Shown here: positions 26,028 to 33,420 of the stretch, piece by piece
Position numbering within the stretch: position 1 is the stretch's first letter
Layout: every line of letters starts with the position of its first letter
Assembly: GCF_001940455.1 (NCBI RefSeq)
Contig: NZ_MKQR01000006.1
Location: 1-64,000, forward strand
Reading direction: 5' to 3'
DNA length: 64,000 nt
DNA from: Actinokineospora bangkokensis
GTDB taxonomy: Bacteria > Actinomycetota > Actinomycetes > Mycobacteriales > Pseudonocardiaceae
The notes under the pieces: model-generated
Told to the model about the DNA's origin: nothing
Database searches by the model: none
What the model saw: the letters and a program-made list of their open reading frames with translations, nothing else
Program-made: the position numbers and the translations under genes

Positions 26028-26549
26028 GTGGGCATCGCTGAGAGCGTCAAGAGCAGGGCACGCGGAGTGCGGGAGCGGTACGCGCGCGGGGAGGACCGGC
26101 CGCTGGCTGGGTACCTGTCGGCGTTGGGCGGCTACGGCAGCCTGGTGGCCGCGATGACCGCGGTGGGCCGGGCGGTGGGCGCGCGGGTGCCCGAGCGGAT
26201 CGCCCCGGGGGACATCGCGGTGACGACCCTGGCCGCGCACAAGGCGAGCCGCATCATCACCAAGGACGCCGTGCTCAGCCCGCTGCGCTCGCCCTTCGTG
26301 CGGTTCGAGGGACCGGCGGGCGCGGGGGAGGTGAACGAGTCCGTCACCGCCGAGGGGCACCGCCACGCCCTCGGTGAGCTGGTGACGTGCCCTTTCTGCA
26401 CGGCCGTGTGGACGACCACGCTCCTGTTGGGGGGCTTGGTGATCGCGCCGCGGACCACCCGGCTGGTGTCGACGGGGCTGGCCGTGGTGACCGGTGTGGA
26501 CGTGCTGCACCTGCTCTACGACCGGCTCAAGGGCGCCGTGGAGGGCTGA
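26028..26549 (+). CDS. DUF1360 membrane-associated protein
   Basis: A 173-aa DUF1360 protein. The DUF1360 core shows KASRIITKDAVLSPLRSPFV (about residues 80-99) and the cysteine motif CPFCTAVW (about 123), followed by a hydrophobic helix (TTTLLLGGLVIAP) and a second one near the C-terminus. It is a widespread sporulation- or cell-envelope-associated family of unknown function. GTG at 26028 begins the conserved part; the upstream region shows no strong ribosome-binding site. Confidence 0.82.
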   Translation: MGIAESVKSRARGVRERYARGEDRPLAGYLSALGGYGSLVAAMTAVGRAVGARVPERIAPGDIAVTTLAAHKASRIITKDAVLSPLRSPFVRFEGPAGAGEVNESVTAEGHRHALGELVTCPFCTAVWTTTLLLGGLVIAPRTTRLVSTGLAVVTGVDVLHLLYDRLKGAVEG

Positions 26550-26921
26550 ACCCGCCCCGCGGTCGCGCCCGCGCGGGCGCCGTTACCCGTTGTCCCACAA
26601 TGAGGGAGCACTGGCGCGGGGCTCGCGCGAACGGGACGATGGTCGGGTACGCGCAGCCGGGGTGGGTGGCCCCGGCGAACGGGTGCGGTGCGGCCCTTCG
26701 GGGTCGGGCCGCACCGCAGCACCGGAGCGGGTGGTGCGCACTGGCACCTACTGATGCAGCCCGTGGGGCGGCGTGGTCCCGCTGGCACAGCCCGGTTCCA
26801 GGCAGGTCGAGTTCCGCGCAGGTCGGTTCGGCGCGGGCGACTCCAGCGCAGCCCAGTTCCGCACAGCCCCGGTTCCGCACAGCAGGCACGTCCGGTCTCC
26901 CCGCTGCGGCCGGGGCCGGGA
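26550..26921. other. 372-bp convergent intergenic region without a supported gene
   Basis: No convincing gene is seen between the DUF1360 and DUF3224 stops. Reading frames here have poor codon statistics. The second half carries a degenerate 15-bp tandem repeat (listed separately). The first half (26550-26790) is GC-rich sequence with no clear hairpin or promoter that I can support. Confidence 0.6.
26795..26886. repeat. Degenerate 15-bp tandem repeat, six units
   Basis: Units start at 26795, 26811, 26826, 26841, 26856 and 26872 and follow the pattern GTTCCRSGCAGSYC. One frame (codons in phase with 26806) reads VEFRA GRFGA GDSSA AQFRT, a five-residue period with Phe at a fixed place, like a decayed pentapeptide-repeat gene. 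No start codon or full frame survives. Confidence 0.6.
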
Positions 26922-27335
26922 TCAGACCAGTTCGGGCAGGATCTCGTAGGCGAGGGAGAAGGTGTGGCTGCCGTCGTCGAGCTTGCGCATGGTGGCGGTG
27001 CCCTGGATGCCCGCGAGGTCACCGGTGCCGGTGCCGGGGACGATGTGCCAGTCGGCGCCGCCCTCCTCGTCGCTGGTCAGCCCGACCGCCTGGTGCTGGA
27101 GGATGAAGGTGCCCTTGCGGCCCTCCACCACGACTTCGAGCTGCTCGTGGCCGACGTAGCCCGCCCCGCCCTGGCCGAAGGCGAACAGGAACTGGCCGCG
27201 GCTGCTGCCCTCGACCCCGCCGGTGTAGGTCTTGGTGAGCTCGGCCTTGGAGAACTTCATGCCCTCCGGGCTGGCCTGCCACTCCTCCTCGTCCCAGGAA
27301 TCGAGCTTGAACGACGCGGTGACGGTTGTGCTCAT
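26922..27335 (-). CDS. DUF3224 protein
   Basis: A 137-aa soluble protein of the DUF3224 family, which folds as an allene-oxide-cyclase-like beta-barrel. The start reads MSTTVTASFKLDSWDEEEW, followed by GQFLFAFGQGGAGYVGHEQ and the closing GIQGTATMRKLDDGSHTF, matching the family. The function is unknown; small-molecule binding is plausible for the barrel. It is the left-most gene that could belong to the polyketide cluster and lies downstream of the Crp-type regulator with a 204-bp gap that contains its own AT-richer promoter region. Confidence 0.8.
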   Translation of the reverse strand: MSTTVTASFKLDSWDEEEWQASPEGMKFSKAELTKTYTGGVEGSSRGQFLFAFGQGGAGYVGHEQLEVVVEGRKGTFILQHQAVGLTSDEEGGADWHIVPGTGTGDLAGIQGTATMRKLDDGSHTFSLAYEILPELV

Positions 27336-27400
27336 CTGACGATCCCATTCCTCGTGGAGTGGCCGGAGCCGTGCGCTGCCCGACGAACCGGTGGCGGGAA

Positions 27401-27424
27401 AACCGACTCGGCGCGTTGTCGGTT
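27401..27424. promoter_or_regulatory. 7-bp inverted repeat upstream of the DUF3224 gene
   Basis: AACCGAC (27401-27407) and GTCGGTT (27418-27424) form perfect arms around a ten-base spacer, next to an AT-richer stretch (TTATTCTTTC). It could be an operator for the DUF3224 gene or a weak terminator of the regulator gene. Confidence 0.4.
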
Positions 27425-27539
27425 ATTCTTTCTCGGACCTGCTGGGTGCATTTCGGTGAGCGGCGGAACACGCTCGGTGGCCAGGTGCGGTGATGGTACC
27501 GGAGCCATTTCCGGCTCGCCAAGGCGTGCGCCGGGCGGA

Positions 27540-28334
27540 TCAGGGGCGCACCGCCCTGGCCACCTCCGTCCGGCGCGGGTCGGGCACCGGGAGCGTGGCG
27601 CAGCGGGTGGCCACCACCCCCACCGGGCCGGGCACGGCGGCGGGCACCGGGCCGGTGACGATGGCGTCCTCCAGGTAGGCGGCCACGGCGTCCTCGTGCA
27701 CCAGCAGCAGGCTGCGCGGCAGCAGCCGCAGCAGCCCGTGCTCGCGGAAGTTCTTCAGGAACAGCCCGACCCGCGAGCGGGTGGTGCCGACCATGCTGGC
27801 CAGGTCCTCCTGGGTCAGCCGCACGTCGATGTAGGTGCCCGCCGGGGTGCGCCTGCCCAGCTTGCGGGCGGTGCGCAGCAGGGTGGCGGCCAGCCGGTGC
27901 TCGCTGTCCATGGTGATCAGCTGGGTGATGGTGACCTGCTGGTCGAGCAGCCGCGACATGAGGAACTGGGTGAAGTGCCCGCTCATCCGGTCGTCCTGGC
28001 GCAGCACGGCGGCCAGCCGGGCGGCGTTGAACTGGCGCAGCACGCTGTGCCGCATGGCGATGGCGGTGTCCTGCCGGGGCTGGCCGAGCAGGCTCAGCTC
28101 GCCGAACATGTCGCTGGGCAGGTGGATCGACAGCAGGCACTGCTTGCCGTCGGTGGCCGTCGTCATGGTCTTGAGCTGGCCGACCTCGACCACGTACATC
28201 CGATCGTCCAGGTCGCCCGCGTTGTAGACGACGCTGCCCTTGGGCACGTGCGTGCGGGTGGCCAGCGCGGGGTCGTTCAGCAGCGCTGTGCGCAGCAGGT
28301 CGTGGAACGTGGCGACACCGGGCGATAAGGCCAT
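27540..28334 (-). CDS. lnmO-like: Crp/Fnr-family regulator, likely activator of the cluster (LnmO-like)
   Basis: A 264-aa regulator of the Crp/Fnr superfamily. The N-terminal cyclic-nucleotide-binding barrel includes GSVVYNAGDLDDRMYVVEVG and FGELSLLGQPRQD (phosphate-binding cassette position, about residues 83-95). The C-terminal winged helix reads LTQEDLASMVGTTRSRVGLF (about 175-194). ATG at 28334 is preferred because GGGGGA lies five bases upstream; ATG at 28346 adds four residues. The third codon is TTA (28326-28328), so synthesis may need the bldA tRNA. LnmO of the leinamycin cluster is, as I recall, a Crp-type activator. Three TGCTCA-N4-TGAGC sites in the cluster promoters fit Crp half-site spacing and are its likely targets. 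Confidence 0.85.
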   Translation of the reverse strand: MALSPGVATFHDLLRTALLNDPALATRTHVPKGSVVYNAGDLDDRMYVVEVGQLKTMTTATDGKQCLLSIHLPSDMFGELSLLGQPRQDTAIAMRHSVLRQFNAARLAAVLRQDDRMSGHFTQFLMSRLLDQQVTITQLITMDSEHRLAATLLRTARKLGRRTPAGTYIDVRLTQEDLASMVGTTRSRVGLFLKNFREHGLLRLLPRSLLLVHEDAVAAYLEDAIVTGPVPAAVPGPVGVVATRCATLPVPDPRRTEVARAVRP

Positions 28335-28430
28335 GGATTCCCCCATCTGGGTGGTCGGGTCGTCCTTGACTTCGTATTCTGGATCGTAATTTGTGCGCCT
28401 TTGTTACGGTTTGTGTGCACTTCGTCCGAA

Positions 28431-29948
28431 CTAGCGAACCGCAGGTCGGGCCGCAGGGGTGAGCGGTTGCGCGTCCGCGAGCGCCGCACGCAGCGCGAAC
28501 TTCAACACCTTTCCCGTTCCGCCCCGCGGGAGTTCGTCCATTCGGTGCACTGCGGTCGGGGTGGAATGCGGGGGGAGTCGTTGCGCCAAAAAGTCGATCA
28601 GCTCGTGCGGTTCGGTCCCCTCCGCCAGCGCGGCCACCACCGCGACGGACTGGCCGAGCACCGGGTCCGGCACCGCGACCGCCGCCGCCTCGCGCACCCC
28701 GGGGTGCTCGTAGGCCGCCGCCTCGACCTCCAGTGAGGACACCGGGACCCCGCCGACGGTGATGACGTCCACCGCCCGGTCGAACAGGGTCACCTCGCCG
28801 TCGGCGCTCATCCGGCCGCGGTCGCGGGTGCGGGTCCACCCCCCGGCGTGCACCAGCGCGTTCAGCTCGGAGTCCAGGTAGAGCCGCTTGGGGGCCTGGC
28901 TGCGCAACCAGATCTCCCCCAGCTCCCCCGGTGCGACCGGCTCGCCCTGCTCGTCGACCACCACGACCTCGGTGCCCCGGCCCGCCCGGCCGACCACCAG
29001 GTGCCGGTCGGGGTCGACGGTGCCCATGATGATCGCGGGCACCGCCTCGGACTGGGCGTAGGCGCTGCTGATCACCGCGTCCGGCATGGCGGCGAGCAGC
29101 TGGCGGGCGGTGCGCGGCGGCATCGGCGCGGAGGCGTTGCCGACGCTGGTGATCGAGGTGAGGTCGTGGCGGGCGGTGGGATCGATGCCCATGAGCCGGA
29201 TGGCCGTCCACGGCGTGAGGATCACCGTGCCGCAGCGGTGCTCGGCGATGAGCCGGGCGATCTCCTCCGGGTCGTCGGGGGAGCACACGATCAGCGGCGA
29301 CGGCGTGGTGGTCGCGAGGACCGCTACGGTGGTCGCGCTCGACGTGGTGCCCAGCGGCATGGGGGCCAGCAGCGGCGCGGGGTTGGTCAGCGCGCCCAGC
29401 GCTGCCGAGCCGCGGCCGTAGGTCTGGTTGCCGTGCGGGTTGGTGAACGGCTTCGCGGGGCCGGTCGTGCCGGAGGTGTAGAGGACGTCCGCGATGTCCT
29501 CGGGCAGCACCTCGGCGTCCACGGGGGACGCGTCGGCGTCCTCCAGCTCGACCGTGCGCGCCGACCACCGGTCCTCCCGGTGCGGCCACGGCTGGGCCGC
29601 GCCGTGCACCACGCCCGCCACCGAGCACTGCGCGAAGCGCCGCTCCAGCTCCTCGACCGGCAGGTTGTCGTTGACGTGCACCGCGGTCGCGCCCGCCTTG
29701 AGCACGCCGAGGTAGGCCACCGCGTACTCGATCCAGTCGTCGCCGCCGAACAGCAGCCCCACCCGCACCCCGCGGCCGCCGCCGACCCGCGCGAGCAGCC
29801 CGCGGGCCACGGCGTTGGAGCGGGCGTCCCACTCGGCGTAGGTGATCGAGCGCTGGCCGCGGACGTTGATCGCGTCCTGGTCGGGCAGTGCGCCCGCGCG
29901 CGCCCTGAGCAGGTCCGGGATGACGAGCGCGGAGGTCGGGACGGTCAT
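28431..29948 (-). CDS. AMP-dependent acyl-CoA/acyl-ACP ligase
   Basis: A 505-aa adenylate-forming enzyme of the ANL family. The AMP-binding P-loop reads YTSGTTGPAKPF (about residues 160-171), the A5-type motif is around SAYAQSEAVP, and the C-terminal catalytic Lys lies in PRGGTGKVLKF (about 482). It activates a carboxylic acid as acyl-AMP and passes it to CoA or an ACP. The leinamycin cluster has a 4-coumarate-CoA-ligase-like gene (LnmW), to which this may correspond. ATG at 29948 has a GAGGAG site. It is followed by the Crp regulator gene 97 bp downstream and has one of the three operator copies in its divergent promoter. Confidence 0.85.
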   Translation of the reverse strand: MTVPTSALVIPDLLRARAGALPDQDAINVRGQRSITYAEWDARSNAVARGLLARVGGGRGVRVGLLFGGDDWIEYAVAYLGVLKAGATAVHVNDNLPVEELERRFAQCSVAGVVHGAAQPWPHREDRWSARTVELEDADASPVDAEVLPEDIADVLYTSGTTGPAKPFTNPHGNQTYGRGSAALGALTNPAPLLAPMPLGTTSSATTVAVLATTTPSPLIVCSPDDPEEIARLIAEHRCGTVILTPWTAIRLMGIDPTARHDLTSITSVGNASAPMPPRTARQLLAAMPDAVISSAYAQSEAVPAIIMGTVDPDRHLVVGRAGRGTEVVVVDEQGEPVAPGELGEIWLRSQAPKRLYLDSELNALVHAGGWTRTRDRGRMSADGEVTLFDRAVDVITVGGVPVSSLEVEAAAYEHPGVREAAAVAVPDPVLGQSVAVVAALAEGTEPHELIDFLAQRLPPHSTPTAVHRMDELPRGGTGKVLKFALRAALADAQPLTPAARPAVR

Positions 29949-30031
29949 CTCACTCCTCGGGTGCGGGCGGGTGGCCGGGGCGGGTGCGCCGCCACGGGGC
30001 ACACGGTGCCGCCCGCGCCCCCGGTGTGTCT

Positions 30032-30045
30032 GCTCACAGTTGAGC
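30032..30045. promoter_or_regulatory. Operator copy 3, GCTCA-N4-TGAGC
   Basis: GCTCA-CAGT-TGAGC, preceded by T and followed by C, is a perfect 5-bp-arm palindrome in the divergent promoter between the acyl ligase (start 29948) and the DUF1697 gene (start 30118). It matches the two copies at 35599 and 35636, and with the flanking T gives the 16-bp Crp/Fnr geometry TGCTC-N6-GAGC. Confidence 0.78.
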
Positions 30046-30117
30046 CCCGCGGGCACCACCCGATCGGATGAGGTTGAACCTGTTGGAACAGCGGGGAAGG
30101 CGGCTACCATCTCGCGG

Positions 30118-30660
30118 ATGACACGCTTCGTAGCCCTCCTGCGGGCGGTGAACATCGGTGGCACCAGTTCGATGCCGATGGCCGAACTGCGCGAGGTCCT
30201 GACCGGTGCCGGGCTCACCGACGTGCGCACCTACATCCAGAGCGGCAACGCGGTCTTCGCCGCGGGCAGCTCCGACGAGGCGGAGGTGGCCGAGGTGGTG
30301 CGCGGGGCGATCCGCGCGCGCTGGGGCAAGGACATCCCGGTGCTGCTGCGCACCGCCGACGAGCTCGACGCGGTCATCGCGGCCAACCCCTACCTCGGTG
30401 AGCAGGACGACCTGACGAAGCTGCACGTCACCTTCCTCGACCGGGAGCCGGGGCAGGACAAGGTGGCCACGCTGGTGCCGCCCGCGGGGGAGACCGGTGT
30501 GCTCACCGTGATCGGCCGCGAGGTGTTCCTGCACGTCCCGGACGGTTACGGGCGCACCAAGCTGCAGAACGTCTTCGTCGAGCGGCGCACCGGCGCGGTC
30601 AGCACGACCCGCAACTGGAAGTCCGTCCTCAAGCTCCGCGAGATGGTCACCGCGGGCTGA
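30118..30660 (+). CDS. DUF1697 protein
   Basis: A 180-aa soluble DUF1697 protein. It begins RFVALLRAVNIGGTSSMPMA and continues GLTDVRTYIQSGNAVF, then LHVTFLDREPG and the C-terminal STTRNWKSVLKL, all family hallmarks. The family is common in bacteria and has no established function. It is the one rightward gene inside the leftward half of the cluster and converges on the AT-ER gene with six bases between stops. It shares a divergent promoter and operator copy with the acyl ligase, so it may be co-regulated or merely a bystander. Confidence 0.85.
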   Translation: MTRFVALLRAVNIGGTSSMPMAELREVLTGAGLTDVRTYIQSGNAVFAAGSSDEAEVAEVVRGAIRARWGKDIPVLLRTADELDAVIAANPYLGEQDDLTKLHVTFLDREPGQDKVATLVPPAGETGVLTVIGREVFLHVPDGYGRTKLQNVFVERRTGAVSTTRNWKSVLKLREMVTAG

Positions 30661-30666
30661 GCCCCG

Positions 30667-32682
30667 TCAGTCCCCCACCAGGGTCGCCGCCACCGCCGCG
30701 GCACCGCGCTCCCGCCAGTCGGCCAGCGCGGTGCCGCGCGTGAAACCGTTGAAGGCGCCCAGGTCCGGGCCCGCGGGCACCCGGTAGTCCATCCGGCGCC
30801 CCGCGGTCCCGAGCAGCGCCGCGGCTGTGGCGTCGCGGCAGTACGCGGCGAACGCGCGGGCCAGCTCCTCGCCCGGCGGGCCGGGCAGCCCCGCGCACAC
30901 CTCCGCCAGCGGGCGGCCGAAGTGCGTGCGCTCGACCTCGTCGCGGTGGTGCGCGGGGAGGTCGGCGAGCGTGCCGTGGCGCAGGTACAGGCGGTAGAGC
31001 CGTTCGGCCCTGGCGGCGTAGAGGGTGCCCTTGCGCGCCACCTCCGCCCGGCCGCCGATCCCGAACTGGTCCGGGTCGGGCGCCGCGGTGGTGTCCCCGA
31101 CGTCCAACAGCGACAGCAGGTCCTTCGCCGCCGTGGAGGTGGCGGCCTCCGGGGTGGCCTGGTTGAGCGAGGTCGTGAGCACGAAGTCGGCCCCGAGCGC
31201 GAACGCCGCGTCCACCGCGCGCGGGGTGCCGACGCCCGCGGCGCCCACGGCGACCCCCGCGCCGAGCGCGGCGATGGCGGGCAGACCGGAGACCCATTCG
31301 CCTTCCACGGCCACCTCCGTCGCCAGCGGAGCGCGCGCGGCGGCGGCGTCGGCCGGGCTGAGCACCCCGGTGTCCACCAACTGCCGCAGCAACCCCGCGT
31401 CCGGTGGGCGCAGGAAGCGTTGCGCCGAAGCGGGTGTGGTGACCCGGACGAGCACGCGGCGCTGCTCGCCGGAGTACCGGAAGCGCAGCAGCCCGGGGGT
31501 GGCGGAGCAGCGGTCGGCGCGGACCTCCGCGCAGTGGACGCCGTTGTCGATGAGCAGGTCGGCCATCACCGCGTCGTCGAGGTCGGGGTTCCACGCCGCC
31601 CCGCACCGGGGCGCGCCGCGCACGGCGGACAGCGCCGCGCGCACCTGGTCCTCGGTGAGCCCGCGCGTGCCGAGGAAGCCGAAGAACCCCGCCGAGCCCA
31701 GCGACCGCACCAGCTCGGGGGAGCTGACGCCGTGGTCGAGCGAACCCGCCAGGCAGGCGTGGCGCACCGCGTAGGCGTCGCGCACCGCCGCCGAGCCCCG
31801 GCCGCTCACCGGGCGCGCGGCGGGCGCGGGGTCCGGGGGTGGCAGGGTGTCCCCCGCGCGCCGCCACATCTTCGTCAGCACCTCGCCGGGGCCGATCTCC
31901 TCCGGCTCGGTGACCCCCGCCCGCGCGAGCAGGCACAGCGTGTCCCACCAGCGCACCGGCTCCACGAAGTGCCTGCGCAGCAGCTCCGGCAGGGTGCCGA
32001 GGGCGTGCGGGCGGGCGGTGACGTTGCTCAGCACCGGGAAGCGCGGCGCGGCGAACCGCACCCCGGCCAGGTCGGCGGCGAACTCCCGGGCGGCGTCGGC
32101 CATGAACGCCGAGTGCGCGGCGACGCTGACCGCCAGCGGCACGCACCGGCCCGCGCCGCCGCGGCGGACGTGCTCGACGACCTCGCGCAGCGCCTCCGAC
32201 GGGCCCGCGAGGACGAGCTGGTCGGTGAGGTTGTGGTTGGCCAGCTGCACCCCGGGCACCTGGGCCAGCACGGCCTCGACCCGCTCCAGCGGCAGGCCCA
32301 GCACGGCCAGCATGCCCCCGCCGGTGGCCGCGCCCATCAGCTCGCCCCGGCGCACCACCAGCCGCAGCATCGCCTCGAAGTCGAGGCAGCCCGCGGCGAA
32401 CAGGGCGCTGTACTCGCCCAGGCTGTGCCCGGCGGCGTAGTCGGGTGGGCCGGTGTCGAGCAGCGCCGCCTTCGCCGCCAGGGCGCTGACGGCGAACACC
32501 GCGGGCTGGACGTGGCGCGTCTGCGTCAGGTACGTGCCGTCCACGTCCGCGCACAGCCGCGGCAGGGGGATCCCGATCACCTCACCCGCCAGCGCCACCT
32601 CGTCGGGGAAGCGGGCGAACAGGTGCGCGCCCATGCCCTGCTGCTGGGCGCCCTGGCCCGGGAACAACCACGCGCGTGCCAT
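30667..32682 (-). CDS. lnmG-like: Trans-acting acyltransferase-enoylreductase didomain protein (LnmG-like)
   Basis: A 671-aa didomain enzyme. Residues 1-285 form a malonyl-CoA-type acyltransferase: GQGAQQQGMG, nucleophile Ser in GHSLGEYSALF (about 86-96) and catalytic His in AAHSAFM (about 190). It should load extender units onto the ACPs of PKS A and B, which lack AT domains. Residues 305-665 form a PfaD-type FMN enoylreductase: GAAGVGTPRAVDAAFALGAD and TTSLNQATPEA are recognisable. The usual SGGHTDNRP loop is missing and replaced by VEGEWVSG, so the reductase may be inactive or altered. Its ATG directly abuts the ECH stop. LnmG of leinamycin has the same AT-ER layout. Confidence 0.9.
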   Translation of the reverse strand: MARAWLFPGQGAQQQGMGAHLFARFPDEVALAGEVIGIPLPRLCADVDGTYLTQTRHVQPAVFAVSALAAKAALLDTGPPDYAAGHSLGEYSALFAAGCLDFEAMLRLVVRRGELMGAATGGGMLAVLGLPLERVEAVLAQVPGVQLANHNLTDQLVLAGPSEALREVVEHVRRGGAGRCVPLAVSVAAHSAFMADAAREFAADLAGVRFAAPRFPVLSNVTARPHALGTLPELLRRHFVEPVRWWDTLCLLARAGVTEPEEIGPGEVLTKMWRRAGDTLPPPDPAPAARPVSGRGSAAVRDAYAVRHACLAGSLDHGVSSPELVRSLGSAGFFGFLGTRGLTEDQVRAALSAVRGAPRCGAAWNPDLDDAVMADLLIDNGVHCAEVRADRCSATPGLLRFRYSGEQRRVLVRVTTPASAQRFLRPPDAGLLRQLVDTGVLSPADAAAARAPLATEVAVEGEWVSGLPAIAALGAGVAVGAAGVGTPRAVDAAFALGADFVLTTSLNQATPEAATSTAAKDLLSLLDVGDTTAAPDPDQFGIGGRAEVARKGTLYAARAERLYRLYLRHGTLADLPAHHRDEVERTHFGRPLAEVCAGLPGPPGEELARAFAAYCRDATAAALLGTAGRRMDYRVPAGPDLGAFNGFTRGTALADWRERGAAAVAATLVGD

Positions 32683-33420
32683 CTACCGCTCCCAGGGGTA
32701 GCGCCCTCGGTGGACGAACGCGGAGATGCGCTCGCGCACCGCGGGGGAGTCCATCAGCCGGGCGAACTCGGCCACCGCCGTCGCCCGCACGCCCACGTCC
32801 ACCGGGGCCAGCGCGGCGAAGTACCGCTTGGCGTCGCCGACGACCTCCTGCGGCAGCCGCGCCAGCCGGAACACCAGCTGGCGCAGCGCGGCGTCGGGGC
32901 GCTCGGTGACCTCGTCGACCAGCCGCACCCGGTGCGCGGCGGCGGCGTCGACGGCCTGCGTGCTCAGCGTGGCGGCGTAGGCGGCCTGCTGCCCGACGCG
33001 GCGGATGAGGAACGGCAGCACCGTGCAGGGCAGCAGCCCCCACAGCGCCTCCGGCAGGCTGAAGGTGCTCGCCGGGGTGGCGTGGACGAAGTCGCTCGCG
33101 GCCACCAGCCCGACCCCGCCCCCGGCGACCCGCCCGTCGACCTGGGCGACGACGACGAGCCGGGTCGTGGTGAACCGGTGCAGCAGGTCGAAGAAGGGGC
33201 CGGCGCCGTCCCCGCCGGTGGCGCCCGCGTCGGCGGCGGCGAAGTCCATGCCCTCGCAGAAGACCCCGCCGCCACCCCCGGTGAGCACGACCGCGCGGAC
33301 GCCGGGGTCGGCCTCGGCCCGGTCGAGCGCCGCGCCGATGTCGCCGATCACGACGTCGTTGACCACCGGCCGCTCCAGCACCACCCGCAGCACGCCCGGC
33401 TCGGTGCGCACGCCCACCAT
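32683..33420 (-). CDS. lnmF-like: Enoyl-CoA hydratase, ECH1 type for beta-branching
   Basis: A 245-aa crotonase. Oxyanion-hole segments lie in GGVFCEGMDFAAAD (about residues 50-63) and VDGRVAGGGVGLVAASDFV (about 95-113), and the C-terminus ends HRGRYPWER, like PksH/TaX-type ECH1 proteins. It dehydrates the HMG-like adduct formed by the HMG synthase on an ACP. It is translationally coupled to the HMG synthase gene by a TGATG overlap and abuts the AT-ER gene, a typical beta-branching cassette. Confidence 0.88.
   Translation of the reverse strand: MVGVRTEPGVLRVVLERPVVNDVVIGDIGAALDRAEADPGVRAVVLTGGGGGVFCEGMDFAAADAGATGGDGAGPFFDLLHRFTTTRLVVVAQVDGRVAGGGVGLVAASDFVHATPASTFSLPEALWGLLPCTVLPFLIRRVGQQAAYAATLSTQAVDAAAAHRVRLVDEVTERPDAALRQLVFRLARLPQEVVGDAKRYFAALAPVDVGVRATAVAEFARLMDSPAVRERISAFVHRGRYPWER

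Noticed and set aside
26527..26889. A 120-aa minus-strand reading frame rich in Cys, Ala and Arg next to the DUF3224 gene
   Set aside because: It has no ribosome-binding site and odd composition. Its periodicity comes from the 15-bp repeats below it.
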